Assembly: GCA_002280475.1 (NCBI GenBank)
Contig: NCEB01000003.1
Location: forward strand, 62,001 to 126,000
Length of the DNA stretch: 64,000 nucleotides
From: Brevundimonas subvibrioides
GTDB taxonomy: Bacteria > Pseudomonadota > Alphaproteobacteria > Caulobacterales > Caulobacteraceae
Direction of reading: 5' to 3'
In this document: piece after piece, positions 26,470 to 34,461 of the stretch
Layout of the letters: every line of letters begins with the position of its first letter
How positions within the stretch are numbered: the first letter of the stretch is position 1
Position numbers and translations under genes: made by a program
Notes under the pieces: model-generated
Told to the model about the DNA's origin: nothing
The model's input: the letters and a program-made list of their open reading frames with translations, nothing else
Database searches by the model: none

Positions 26470-26877
26470 CTACAGGCCTCGACGATGACGCGGAAACCGG
26501 CCGGGTGAAAGCGTCACCGTGTCGATCCGCAACACCAAGCCCCTCAGACCGGGTCTTTGGCGCAACACCCGTTCGCCGGCGAGCCGCAGCCGTTCGCGCT
26601 GACCGGCCTGCAGGGCGAGGTCGGCGGCCTCGGCGGTGGCGCGGCGCTTGACCTCCACCACCGCGAGGGTCCGGCCGCGTTGCGCCAGGATGTCGATCTC
26701 GGCTCCGGGCACCTTGAGCCGAAACGCCAGGATGCGGTAGCCCTTGGCCATCAGCCAGACGGCGGCGATCCATTCCGCCGCGTGCCCTTGGCGGAACGAC
26801 CGGCCGCCCGACGCCACGCGCCGCGCCGACCGAGGACGCGCAGGCTTGGGCGGACGCGCAAGGCGGGGCGGCGTCAT
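26470..26877 (-). CDS. yraN: YraN family (UPF0102) nuclease-like protein
   Basis: The 135-residue protein has GHAAEWIAAVWLMAKGYRILAFRLKVPGAEIDILAQRGRTLAVVEVK in parts, with the E-I-D...E-V-K order of a PD-(D/E)xK nuclease-like fold. A basic tail precedes it. Its ATG overlaps the stop of rsmI (ATGA); the rsmI-yraN order is widely kept in proteobacteria. Function is unknown. Confidence 0.9.
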   Translation of the reverse strand: MTPPRLARPPKPARPRSARRVASGGRSFRQGHAAEWIAAVWLMAKGYRILAFRLKVPGAEIDILAQRGRTLAVVEVKRRATAEAADLALQAGQRERLRLAGERVLRQRPGLRGLVLRIDTVTLSPGRFPRHRRGL

Positions 26878-27749
26878 CCCCGCCCCTGAAGCTCCAGCGC
26901 GCGGCGATAGAGCGGCTTTCGGGGCAGGTCGAGCGCCCGCGAGACTTCCGAGGCCGCCTCGCCGGGCGCCAGCCGGGTCAGGGCCTCGGTCAGGGCGACG
27001 TCGGCGTCAGCGGCGCTGGCCACCTCGGTCTCGCCGGGGCCGATGACCACGACGATCTCGCCCTTGGGCGCATCCAGGGCCGGATGGACGGCGAGGTCCG
27101 GCAGAGGTCCGCGCACGCAGGTCTCGTAGAGCTTGGTCAGCTCACGACACACGGCGGCCGGGCGGGGGCCGAGCACGGCGGCCATGTCGGTCAGACTGGC
27201 GCGCAGCCGGGGGCCGCTTTCGAAAGCCACGAGGGTCTGACGCGCGGCCTTCAGCTCGGTCAGGGCCGCGATCCGGCCCGCCGACTTCGGCGGCAGGAAA
27301 CCCACGAACGTCACCTGATCCGCGGGCAGGCCCGACAGGACCAGCGCCGCCAAGAGGCTGGAGGCCCCGGGGATCGGGTGGACCGGCTGCCCGGCCGCGA
27401 TCACCGCCCGGGCGACGACGAAGCCCGGGTCCGACACCACCGGCGTGCCGGCATCGGACACCAGGGCGACCACACCACCTTCGGCGATCCGCGCGATCGC
27501 CAGGTCTGCGGCGTGGCCGGAGGCATGGTCATCGCAGCGTTCCAGCCGGGCCTTCAGGCCATAGGCGGCCAGCAGCTTGGCCGTGACCCGGGTGTCTTCG
27601 GCCAGCACCAGGTCGGCGGCCGCCAGCACGTCGAGCGCGCGCAGCGTCATGTCGCGCAGGTTCCCGATCGGCGTGGAGACCAGATACAGTCCCGCCGACA
27701 CCGGCCGAGGCGGTGGGGCGGTCGGCGGAAAGAGCGAGGGCTCGGTCAT
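26874..27749 (-). CDS. rsmI: 16S rRNA 2'-O-ribose C1402 methyltransferase
   Basis: The 291-residue protein has LYLVSTPIGNLRDMTLRAL, LAEDTRVTAKLL, ALVSDAGTPVVSDPG and PIPGASSLLAAL, the conserved SAM-binding and knotless tetrapyrrole-methylase-like motifs of RsmI. It methylates C1402 of 16S rRNA. ATG at 27749 begins the family match (MTEPSLFPP). A short loop separates it from hemW upstream. Confidence 0.95.
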   Translation of the reverse strand: MTEPSLFPPTAPPPRPVSAGLYLVSTPIGNLRDMTLRALDVLAAADLVLAEDTRVTAKLLAAYGLKARLERCDDHASGHAADLAIARIAEGGVVALVSDAGTPVVSDPGFVVARAVIAAGQPVHPIPGASSLLAALVLSGLPADQVTFVGFLPPKSAGRIAALTELKAARQTLVAFESGPRLRASLTDMAAVLGPRPAAVCRELTKLYETCVRGPLPDLAVHPALDAPKGEIVVVIGPGETEVASAADADVALTEALTRLAPGEAASEVSRALDLPRKPLYRRALELQGRG

Positions 27750-27798
27750 CGACGGAAGGTGACAGCGGCGGTGCCGGGCCACAATGGCGGGTCGCATC

Positions 27799-28953
27799 TC
27801 ACGTCAGGAGGGCTTTCAGCACGGCGTCCAGCACCGGCCGTCCCCGCGCCGTCGCGATCAGACGGTCCCCGCGCGTCTCGACCATGCCGTCGGCCAGTAG
27901 GTCGGCGATCCGGCCATCCTCGAGCCCCAGCCCCAGAGGCACGAGGTCGAGCAGGGCCACGCCCTCGACCGTTCGCATCCCCAGCAGAACCCGCTCTTCG
28001 GCCGCCGCCTCGGCGTCCAGCGTTTCCCGCTCAGACCAGGGCGCGCCGCCGGCGACCCCCTCGACATAGGCGGCGATCCGCCGGTGGGCGACCGTCGCCG
28101 TGCGCGCGCCGTCCAGGGTCAGCCGCCCATGCGCCCCGGGCCCGACGCCGACATAGTCCCCGCCACGCCAGACATGCAGATTGTGCGCCGACCGGGCGAC
28201 CTCGCCCCGGGCGTGGTTGGACACCTCATAGGCCTCGAAGCCCGCCGCCCCCAGCTGGTCCTGGGTGGCCTCGTAAAGGTCGGCCGCCCGGTCCTCGTCG
28301 GGCGGGATCAGGGTGCCGCGCGCGAAGGCCCGGCCGAACGCCGTGGTCGGCGCGATGGTCAGCTGATACGGCGAGACGTGCTCGAACCCCATGGCCACCG
28401 CGTCCAGAAGCGCTGCGCGCCACGCCTCGACGGTCTGATCCGGCAGGGCATAGATCAGGTCGATGGACATCCGGTCGAAGACACGCCCGGCGATCTGAAT
28501 GGCGCGGCGCGCCTCGGCCGCCGAGTGGTTCCGCCCCAGGAAGGTCAGCTCGCGGTCGTCCAGCGACTGGACCCCGAGCGACAGCCTGTTCACCCCGGCG
28601 TCCGCCAGGGCCGCGAAATGGACGGCCTCCGCATCGGTCGGGTTGGCCTCCAGCGTGATCTCGACCGTCCCGGTCACAGGGAAAAGCCGCTGGGCCGCCT
28701 CGATCAGCGCCGCCACGTCCTCGGGCCGCATCAGCGACGGCGTGCCGCCCCCGAAAAAGATCGAGGCCAGAGGCCGGCCCCCCAGCACCGCCGCCTGGGC
28801 CGTCAGATCGGTCAGAATCGCCCGGACCAGCACCGCCTGTTCCTCGCGCCAGCCCCGGTCCTTGACGACGTTGAAATCGCAATAGGGGCAGATGCGGGCG
28901 CAGTAGGGCCAGTGGACATAGACGGCGACGCCGTCCGGCCGGTCAGGAGTCAA
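27799..28953 (-). CDS. hemW: Heme chaperone HemW (radical SAM)
   Basis: The 384-residue protein starts AVYVHWPYCARICPYCDFN, whose CxxxCxxC binds the 4Fe-4S cluster and SAM, followed by SIFFGGGTPSLM. It is related to HemN but HemW transfers heme and is not a coproporphyrinogen oxidase. The start is TTG at 28953, overlapping the end of rdgB by 11 bases, so both are in one operon. Confidence 0.92.
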   Translation of the reverse strand: MTPDRPDGVAVYVHWPYCARICPYCDFNVVKDRGWREEQAVLVRAILTDLTAQAAVLGGRPLASIFFGGGTPSLMRPEDVAALIEAAQRLFPVTGTVEITLEANPTDAEAVHFAALADAGVNRLSLGVQSLDDRELTFLGRNHSAAEARRAIQIAGRVFDRMSIDLIYALPDQTVEAWRAALLDAVAMGFEHVSPYQLTIAPTTAFGRAFARGTLIPPDEDRAADLYEATQDQLGAAGFEAYEVSNHARGEVARSAHNLHVWRGGDYVGVGPGAHGRLTLDGARTATVAHRRIAAYVEGVAGGAPWSERETLDAEAAAEERVLLGMRTVEGVALLDLVPLGLGLEDGRIADLLADGMVETRGDRLIATARGRPVLDAVLKALLT

Positions 28954-29548
28954 TGAGGGCGGCCTTCAGCTGTTCGAAGGCCCGGGCGCGGTGGCTGAGA
29001 CCGTCCTTCAGGCCCGGCTCCATCTCGGCGAAGGTCTGGGAATGGCCCTCGGGGATGAAGATCGGGTCATAGCCGAAGCCCCGATCGCCCCGGGACGGAA
29101 AGGTCAACTGCCCGTCGACGCGGCCTTCGACCACGACGCACGGCCCGTCCGGCCAGGCGACGGCGAGCGCCGAGGTGAAGAAGGCGCTGCGATCGGTGGC
29201 ACCTAAATCCTCCAGCCGCGCCTCGATCTTGCGCATCGCCAGGCCGAAGTCGCGTTCCGGCCCGCCCCAGCGGGCCGAGAAGATGCCGGGCGCGCCGTCC
29301 AGCGCCACGACGGACAGTCCCGAATCGTCCGCCAGACTGACCTCGCCCGAGAAGGCGGCCGCGTGCCGGGCCTTGAGCATGGCGTTGCCGACAAATGTGG
29401 TCTCGGTTTCGGCCGGTTCGGGCAGATTCAGCTCGCCTGCCGTGACCACGGTGTAATGTCCGTCCAGAAGCGCGTGGATTTCGCGCGCCTTTCCGGCGTT
29501 GTGGGTCGCGGCGACGAGCCGCATCCCCTTGATAAGCTTGAGATTCAC
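28943..29548 (-). CDS. rdgB: XTP/dITP pyrophosphatase
   Basis: The 201-residue protein has MRLVAATHNAGKAREI, LADDSGLSVVALDGAPG and FGYDPIFIPEGHSQTFAEM as in RdgB/HAM1, which removes deaminated purine nucleotides. GTG at 29548 was chosen because GGGAG lies seven bases upstream; ATG at 29524 is the alternative. It heads the rdgB-hemW run. Confidence 0.95.
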   Translation of the reverse strand: MNLKLIKGMRLVAATHNAGKAREIHALLDGHYTVVTAGELNLPEPAETETTFVGNAMLKARHAAAFSGEVSLADDSGLSVVALDGAPGIFSARWGGPERDFGLAMRKIEARLEDLGATDRSAFFTSALAVAWPDGPCVVVEGRVDGQLTFPSRGDRGFGYDPIFIPEGHSQTFAEMEPGLKDGLSHRARAFEQLKAALIDS

Positions 29549-29588
29549 GCAGTCTCCCGGATCTGAAACATTCCATTGCCGAAGTTTA

Positions 29589-29605
29589 ATATCGTTAAAC
29601 GATAT
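29589..29605. promoter_or_regulatory. Dyad ATATCGTT-A-AACGATAT
   Basis: A perfect 8+1+8 inverted repeat lies 41 bases upstream of the rdgB start and about 155 upstream of the small membrane peptide. It is far more AT-rich than its surroundings and looks like an operator. The regulator is unknown. Confidence 0.5.
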
Positions 29606-29609
29606 GTAA

Positions 29610-29630
29610 CGTGCAAACCGAGCTTGCACG
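29610..29630. promoter_or_regulatory. Dyad CGTGCAA-N7-TTGCACG
   Basis: A second perfect inverted repeat with seven-base arms and a seven-base spacer stands four bases after the first dyad. The pair marks the promoter region between rdgB and the small peptide gene. Confidence 0.45.
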
Positions 29631-29758
29631 GCCTATCTATGTTCTCACGAACGGAGGCCACAACGTTCCACGGTTTGATCGAAACGAGCAAATCGAACCC
29701 AAGTGGCAGAGAAAGCGGGCAACAAATGACCCGCCCTCAGGATCGAAAGAAGAGAACG

Positions 29759-29875
29759 ATGAACACCCTGAACGCCTCGCTGATGATGGACAAGGTCGGC
29801 ACCGTCCTGGTCAACGCCGCCCTGCTCGCCGCCCTGCCGACCGCGCTGGTCGCCATCCTGGTGCAGTCCTTCTAA
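29759..29875 (+). CDS. 38-residue single-helix membrane peptide
   Basis: The frame starts with ATG at 29759 after AGAAGAGAACG, a fair ribosome site, and gives MNTLNASLMMDKVGTVLVNA followed by a hydrophobic helix and the end ILVQSF. One helix spans about residues 13-36. The peptide is not similar to anything I can name. An alternative frame in the same strand begins earlier (29576) but lacks a good ribosome site. Two dyads upstream suggest regulation. It could be a small inner membrane protein or a type I toxin-like peptide; neither is shown. Confidence 0.5.
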   Translation: MNTLNASLMMDKVGTVLVNAALLAALPTALVAILVQSF

Positions 29876-29881
29876 AGAGGG

Positions 29882-30096
29882 GTCGCTATCGCTCGCAACG
29901 CGGTTGCTCGCTACTTGAGCGACGATTGCCTGTGATCGACCCCGCCCGACCGTCGCTCAAGCAGTGAGGCTCCGCGAGCCGAACGTTGGCGACAGGCAAA
30001 GTGGCTCAAGCAGCGAGGCTCCGCGAGCCGAGCGGTAGCCGCCCAAGAAAGACAGTGGCTCAAGCAGCAAGGGACCGCGTCCCGAGCGATAGCCAC
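29882..30096. repeat. Cluster of four covarying hairpin repeats (copies d, e1, e2, e3)
   Basis: Copy d (29882-29923) is on the plus strand; e1 (29952-29993), e2 (30001-30042) and e3 (30055-30096) are on the minus strand. Their inner hairpins, read in repeat orientation, are GCAAC-GCG-GTTGC, GGCTC-GCG-GAGCC twice and GGGAC-GCG-GTCCC. Outer stems are GTCGCT/AGCGAC, GTCGC/GCGAC, GGCT/AGCC and GTGGCT/AGCCAC. The whole gap of 29876-30209 holds nothing else that I can see. Confidence 0.8.
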
Positions 30097-30209
30097 CCAA
30101 GTAAGAAGGCACTTTTCCATTGACCTGGAACGCGATGTATAGAGCCGCGTCGGGGTTCGCCGGACCCCGCGCGGCCGTCGCGGCCTGATCCCCCGGCGAG
30201 AGATCGCCG

Positions 30210-30854
30210 ATGCCCTCCGACCGATCCCATCCCGAACGATCCGACCGGCCGACGCCGGGACTGGCCGGGATCCGCGCCCTGGGACGGGCGATCCCGTTCC
30301 GCATTTCCTTCAAGACGCCGTTCAAGACCCTGGGCCCCGGCTCTGTCTCCAGCCTGCTGAAGATCGCGCTGGACGTGGCCTATGTGCTGCTGATGGTCAT
30401 CACCGCCGTCCTGCTGCTGGTTTTCCTCGCCTCGATCTTCGTTCCCATCGCCAATCTGAACATCACAGTGTCGAATGATTCCGGGGGCCGTCAGCAACCG
30501 TTGACGCGGCCCCTGCTGCTGTTCGGCGTCGGCGCCCTGACGTCCTATTTCGGCGGGTTCCTGCTGATCCTGCGGAACCTGAGGATGATTTTCCGGACCC
30601 TGACCATCGGCGACCCGTTCCAGCCCGACAATGTGCGCCGTCTGCGTCAGGTCGGGCTGATCCTGGCCGTCGTCACCGGCGGGGTCTGGCTGGCGCAAGG
30701 GGTCGTCGCCGCGCGACTGGCGCCCGGCGTCATGGAGCGACAGGGGTTCGGCGAACTGCTGACCCCGATTTTCTCGGTCCTGGTCGTCTTCGTGCTGGCC
30801 GAGGTCTTCCGCGAGGGCGCGCGCCTTCGCCGCGAGTCGGAGCTGACCATATGA
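30210..30854 (+). CDS. DUF2975 membrane protein
   Basis: The 214-residue protein has four hydrophobic segments, with LLKIALDVAYVLLMVITAVLLL as the first, and FGGFLLILRNLRMIFRTLTIGDPFQPDNVRRLRQVG in pieces as the family signature. DUF2975 proteins are often encoded with a small Cro-type HTH regulator, as here. Function is unknown. Confidence 0.88.
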   Translation: MPSDRSHPERSDRPTPGLAGIRALGRAIPFRISFKTPFKTLGPGSVSSLLKIALDVAYVLLMVITAVLLLVFLASIFVPIANLNITVSNDSGGRQQPLTRPLLLFGVGALTSYFGGFLLILRNLRMIFRTLTIGDPFQPDNVRRLRQVGLILAVVTGGVWLAQGVVAARLAPGVMERQGFGELLTPIFSVLVVFVLAEVFREGARLRRESELTI

Positions 30855-30875
30855 GGGGCTTGGCCACCAGATCCC

Positions 30876-30915
30876 GCGCTCAGCCAGCGAGCCGCCGCGC
30901 GGCGAGCGTTAGCGC
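30876..30915 (-). repeat. Copy f of the covarying hairpin repeat
   Basis: Read on the minus strand it has outer stem GCGCT/AGCGC and inner hairpin GCCGC-GCG-GCGGC. It lies between the DUF2975 gene and its HTH partner. Confidence 0.75.
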
Positions 30916-30930
30916 AAGAAGGACCCGCTG

Positions 30931-31170
30931 ATGGCCATCCGGATTCAGCTGGACCGTCTGCTGGTCGAGCGGCGCATGTCGCTGACCGAGCTCGCCGACC
31001 GGGTCGGGGTCACGGTCGCCAATCTGTCGATCCTGAAGACGGGCAAGGCGCGGGCGGTGCGCTTCACCACCCTGTATGCCCTGTGCCGCGAGCTGGAGTG
31101 CCAGCCGGGCGACATCCTGACCTATGAGCCCGGTCCGCCCGAGCCCGACCTCGACGACGACGAGACCTGA
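30931..31170 (+). CDS. Cro/CI-type helix-turn-helix regulator
   Basis: The 79-residue protein contains SLTELADRVGVTVANLSILKTGKARAVRF in parts, a helix-turn-helix of the YozG/XRE type. It probably controls its own operon with the DUF2975 protein. The start ATG lies 15 bases after the copy-f repeat; no strong ribosome site except AAGAAGGA, which is good. Confidence 0.9.
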   Translation: MAIRIQLDRLLVERRMSLTELADRVGVTVANLSILKTGKARAVRFTTLYALCRELECQPGDILTYEPGPPEPDLDDDET

Positions 31171-31174
31171 AGGC

Positions 31175-31735
31175 GTGGCCCGGCGTCCACCGCCAGACCT
31201 GTCCGTCGAAGACCGCCGCCTGTGGGCCCGCGTCTCAGGCTCGGTCACCCCGGCGCGGGTGCGCAAGGCCCTGAGGATCGCCGCCGAGGCCCCCGCCGCG
31301 GTCGAGGTCCGGGAGGCGCGGCCGATCCTCGCTCACCCGTCGAAGCCCCCCGCCACGCCAAAGACGCCCCCCTCCGCGACCGTCAGCGCGGTCCTCGCTC
31401 ACGGCGCGCCGGAGCCGCTGGAGCCCCGCCGCCAGCGCCGCCTGTCGCGCGAACGCGATCCCATCGAGGCGACGATCGACCTGCACGGCTTCGGCCGTTT
31501 CGACGCGGAGGACCAGCTGAGGGCGTTCCTGAACGGGGCCCAGGCGCGCGGCTACAGGGCCGTTCTGGTCGTGACCGGACAGGGGCGACGCGGTGGCGGT
31601 GTGATCCGCGCCTCGATCCAGGAATGGCTGCAGTCCCACGCCCTGCGCGGCGTGGTGTCCGGCTTCGCCTCGGCCCACCGTCGCCACGGCGGCGACGGGG
31701 CCTTCTACGTCACCCTCAGGCCGCGTGGAGCCTGA
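31175..31735 (+). CDS. Smr domain protein
   Basis: The 186-residue protein has a long proline-rich, charged N-terminal half, then the Smr domain with ATIDLHGFGRFDAEDQLRAFL and VVTGQGRRGGGVIRASIQEWL. Stand-alone Smr proteins are nucleases or nick DNA, and those in gamma-proteobacteria have been linked to ribosome rescue. GTG at 31175 begins four bases after the HTH stop. Its end overlaps the convergent kinase gene by 20 bases. Confidence 0.88.
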   Translation: MARRPPPDLSVEDRRLWARVSGSVTPARVRKALRIAAEAPAAVEVREARPILAHPSKPPATPKTPPSATVSAVLAHGAPEPLEPRRQRRLSRERDPIEATIDLHGFGRFDAEDQLRAFLNGAQARGYRAVLVVTGQGRRGGGVIRASIQEWLQSHALRGVVSGFASAHRRHGGDGAFYVTLRPRGA

Positions 31736-32729
31736 GGCCCTTCTGCTCGGCCAGTTCGTGCAGGGAGGTCATGGGGCGCGGACCCCAGTGGCCGATCACC
31801 TCGGCCGCCGCCAGCGATCCGAGCGCGCCCGCGTCGGCCAGCGACAGGCCGCGCGCCAGACCCAGCAGGAAGCCCGCCGCGTACTGGTCGCCCGCGCCGG
31901 TGGTGTCGACGACGCGATCCACGGCAAAGGCCTGGACCACCGCCCGCTCGGCGCCCCGGATAACCACCGAGCCGTGCTCGCCGCGCGTCACGGCCGCCAC
32001 ATCGACGATGGCCGCCAGTCGCTCGGCCGCCGCGTCGAAGTCCTCAGTCTCGAACAGGGCCAGGAGCTCGACCTCATTGGCCAGGACGATGTCGGCCGAA
32101 GCTTCGATGAAGGCCAGCAGCTCGGTGCGCCAGCGGCCGACGACGAAGGCGTCGGACAGGGTGATGGCGACCTTGCGGCCCGCCGCGTGAGCGGCAGCGG
32201 CGGCGGCTTCAAAGGCGGCCCGCGCCGGGGCCGGGTCGAACAGATATCCTTCGAGATAGACGATGGCGCTGTCGCCGATCAGGGCGGCGTCGATGTCGGC
32301 GACCGTCAGCTGATTGGCGGCGCCCAGGAAGGTGGACATGGTCCTCTGGCCGTCCGGCGTGACGTTGATCAGGCAGCGACCGGTGCCGGCCCCGCCTTCC
32401 AGCGCGGGGGTGTCGAAGTGGACGCCGGCAGCCCGGATGTCGTGGGTGAAGACCCCGCCGAGTTGATCGTCGGCGACCTTGCCCAGATAGGCCGCGCGCC
32501 CGCCGAACGAGCCGACGCCCGCCACGGTGTTCCCCGCCGATCCGCCCGACGCCTCGACGCCCGCCGCCATGGCGTCGTACAGCGCCGCGCTTTGGTCCTC
32601 ATCGACCAGGGACATGGAGCCGGGCGTCAGGCCCTGGGCGGTCAGGAAGGCGGGCTCGCACGGGGCCAGCACATCGACGATGGCGTTGCCGACGGCGCAG
32701 ACGTCGTATTCGGGGGCGGTTTGGGTCAT
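31716..32729 (-). CDS. PfkB family sugar or adenosine kinase
   Basis: The 337-residue protein has GNAIVDVLAPCEPAFL at the start, ASGGSAGNTVAGVGSFGG and the C-terminal signature VVDTTGAGDQYAAGFLLGLA (Asp as base, anion hole GAGD). Family sequence most resembles the alphaproteobacterial adenosine kinase. ATG at 32729 is chosen. The substrate, adenosine or a sugar, cannot be settled. Confidence 0.88.
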   Translation of the reverse strand: MTQTAPEYDVCAVGNAIVDVLAPCEPAFLTAQGLTPGSMSLVDEDQSAALYDAMAAGVEASGGSAGNTVAGVGSFGGRAAYLGKVADDQLGGVFTHDIRAAGVHFDTPALEGGAGTGRCLINVTPDGQRTMSTFLGAANQLTVADIDAALIGDSAIVYLEGYLFDPAPARAAFEAAAAAAHAAGRKVAITLSDAFVVGRWRTELLAFIEASADIVLANEVELLALFETEDFDAAAERLAAIVDVAAVTRGEHGSVVIRGAERAVVQAFAVDRVVDTTGAGDQYAAGFLLGLARGLSLADAGALGSLAAAEVIGHWGPRPMTSLHELAEQKGLRLHAA

Positions 32730-32809
32730 GGCGCGCCCCTTAGCGGCCCGACGGAGCCGACGCCAGCCCATGCTTGCCCCCGCCGGCGAACCCTGTATGG
32801 CCAGCGCCC

Positions 32810-33688
32810 ATGACCAAGATCGCCGTCCTGACCCCTGCCGCCGACGACGGCACCTATGGCCCCCACTGGCCCCAGGTGCTGGAGCGGCTGGGCGCCGCGC
32901 TGGCGACCGTCGATGTGACCGTCGTGCCGACGTCCTGGAGCGACCACGTCGAGGATTGCCGGCGGCTGCTCGACTATCCGCTGGTTCTGAGCGTCCTGAC
33001 CTGGGGCTATCACCAGAGGCACTCGGACTGGCTGAAGGCGCTGGCGGTCTGGGAGACGGCGGGGGTCCGGATCGCCAACCCGGCCTCGGTCCTGGCGTGG
33101 AACTCGGACAAGGCCTATCTGAAGCGGCTGGAGGCGGCGGGCGTCGCCATTCCGCCTACCCTGTGGACCGACCGGGTCACCCCCGACCAGGTCGAGGCCG
33201 CCTTCGCCCGGTTCGGGACAGACACCCTGATCGTGAAGCCGACGGTCTCGGCCGGAGCCTGGAAGACGACCAAGGTCTCGCGCGGCGAAGCCTTGATCGA
33301 CCCGCCGCCCGGCGCGGCCATGATCCAGCCTTTCCTGCCGGAGCTCGTCGCCGAGGGCGAACTGTCGCTGCTGTTCTTCGGCGGCCGCTTCAGCCATGCG
33401 GTCAACAAGACCGCCAAGGCCGGGGATTTCCGCATCCAGTCCCAGTACGGCGGCCGCTACCAGACCGTAGGCGAACCGCCCGCGGCCGCGCTCGCCCTGG
33501 CCGAACGGGTGCTGGGCGCGATCAAAGAGCCGCTGCTCTATGCCCGGATCGACATGGTCCAGGCCTCGGACAGCCGCTGGCTGCTGATGGAGGCAGAGCT
33601 GATCGAACCGGACTTCTATCTGTCCGAAGCCCCCGACCGGGGCTTGCTCTTCGCAGAGGCGGTCCGCGCGCGGCTCGACGAAGGCTGA
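32810..33688 (+). CDS. ATP-grasp domain protein
   Basis: The 292-residue protein starts MTKIAVLTPAADDGTYGPHW and has the ATP-grasp pattern with TLIVKPTVSAGAWKT, MIQPFLPELVAEGELSLLFF and YARIDMVQASDSRWLLMEAELIEP. It is similar to RimK/glutathione-synthetase-like ligases. The partner substrates are unknown. Its 3' end overlaps the convergent nth gene by 73 bases. Confidence 0.85.
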   Translation: MTKIAVLTPAADDGTYGPHWPQVLERLGAALATVDVTVVPTSWSDHVEDCRRLLDYPLVLSVLTWGYHQRHSDWLKALAVWETAGVRIANPASVLAWNSDKAYLKRLEAAGVAIPPTLWTDRVTPDQVEAAFARFGTDTLIVKPTVSAGAWKTTKVSRGEALIDPPPGAAMIQPFLPELVAEGELSLLFFGGRFSHAVNKTAKAGDFRIQSQYGGRYQTVGEPPAAALALAERVLGAIKEPLLYARIDMVQASDSRWLLMEAELIEPDFYLSEAPDRGLLFAEAVRARLDEG

Positions 33689-34461
33689 GCCGCCTCTCCG
33701 TTCGCCGCCATCAGGCCCCGTGACGGACACAGGTCGGAGATGATGCACCCCGCGCAGTTGGGCTTTCGCGCCGTGCAGGTGTAGCGGCCGTGAAGGATCA
33801 GCCAGTGATGCGCCTTGGCCAGGAAGGCCTCGGGCACCACGGCGTGCAGCTGGTCCTCGACCTTGTCGGCGGTCGGGGCGGTGGCGAGGCCCAGCCGGTG
33901 CGCGACACGGAACACATGGGTGTCGACCGCGATGGCGGGCTCGATGCCCAGCTCGTTCAGCACCACACTGGCGGTCTTTCGCCCCACGCCGGGCAGGGCC
34001 TGAAGGTCGGCGCGATTCAGCGGGGTCACCCCACCGTGCTGCTCGACGATGAGGCGACTTAGCGCGATGACGTTCTTCGCCTTGTTTCGATACAGGCCGA
34101 TCGAGGCGATGAAGGGGGTCAGGCCCTCCTCGCCGAGCGCCAGCATGGCCTCTGGCGTGTCGGCCACGGCGAACAGTTTTTCGGTCGCCTTGTTGACCGA
34201 GACGTCCGTGGCCTGGGCCGACAGGGCGACGGCGACCACCAGCGTATAGGGGTCCTGAAACCGCAGCTCGGTCCTGGGCTCTGGCATGACGCGGGCCAGG
34301 CGGGCGAAGATATCCTCCACCCGATCCTCGTCCGGGGGCCAGGCGAAGATGGGCACCGGCGCGCCGGTCATGACCGAGCCGGGCTTGCGGGCGAGCGGAT
34401 TGGCGACGGCGCGCTTGGCGACAGGCTTTCTGGCCTTGGGCGTGGCGATCGGCGTCTTCAT
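33616..34461 (-). CDS. nth: Endonuclease III
   Basis: The 281-residue protein carries the helix-hairpin-helix LPGVGRKTASVVLNELG with the catalytic Lys, the catalytic Asp in AVDTHVFR, and the 4Fe-4S cysteines CTARKPNCAGCIISDLC. It excises oxidised pyrimidines. A basic leader and a Ser/Arg-rich tail extend it beyond the family core of about 210 residues. ATG at 34461 overlaps the stop of the amine oxidase gene (ATGA). Confidence 0.93.
   Translation of the reverse strand: MKTPIATPKARKPVAKRAVANPLARKPGSVMTGAPVPIFAWPPDEDRVEDIFARLARVMPEPRTELRFQDPYTLVVAVALSAQATDVSVNKATEKLFAVADTPEAMLALGEEGLTPFIASIGLYRNKAKNVIALSRLIVEQHGGVTPLNRADLQALPGVGRKTASVVLNELGIEPAIAVDTHVFRVAHRLGLATAPTADKVEDQLHAVVPEAFLAKAHHWLILHGRYTCTARKPNCAGCIISDLCPSRGLMAANGEAAQPSSSRARTASAKSKPRSGASDR

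Noticed and set aside
28084..28956. Several antisense frames of over 250 codons opposite hemW, yifB, maeB and others
   Set aside because: They are composition artefacts of GC-rich genes: Arg/Gly/His/Gln-rich, no family motif, and fully antisense to conserved proteins.
29586..29600. CtrA box upstream of rdgB
   Set aside because: Two TTAA units are present but spaced by five instead of seven bases; the ATATCGTT dyad explains the sequence better.
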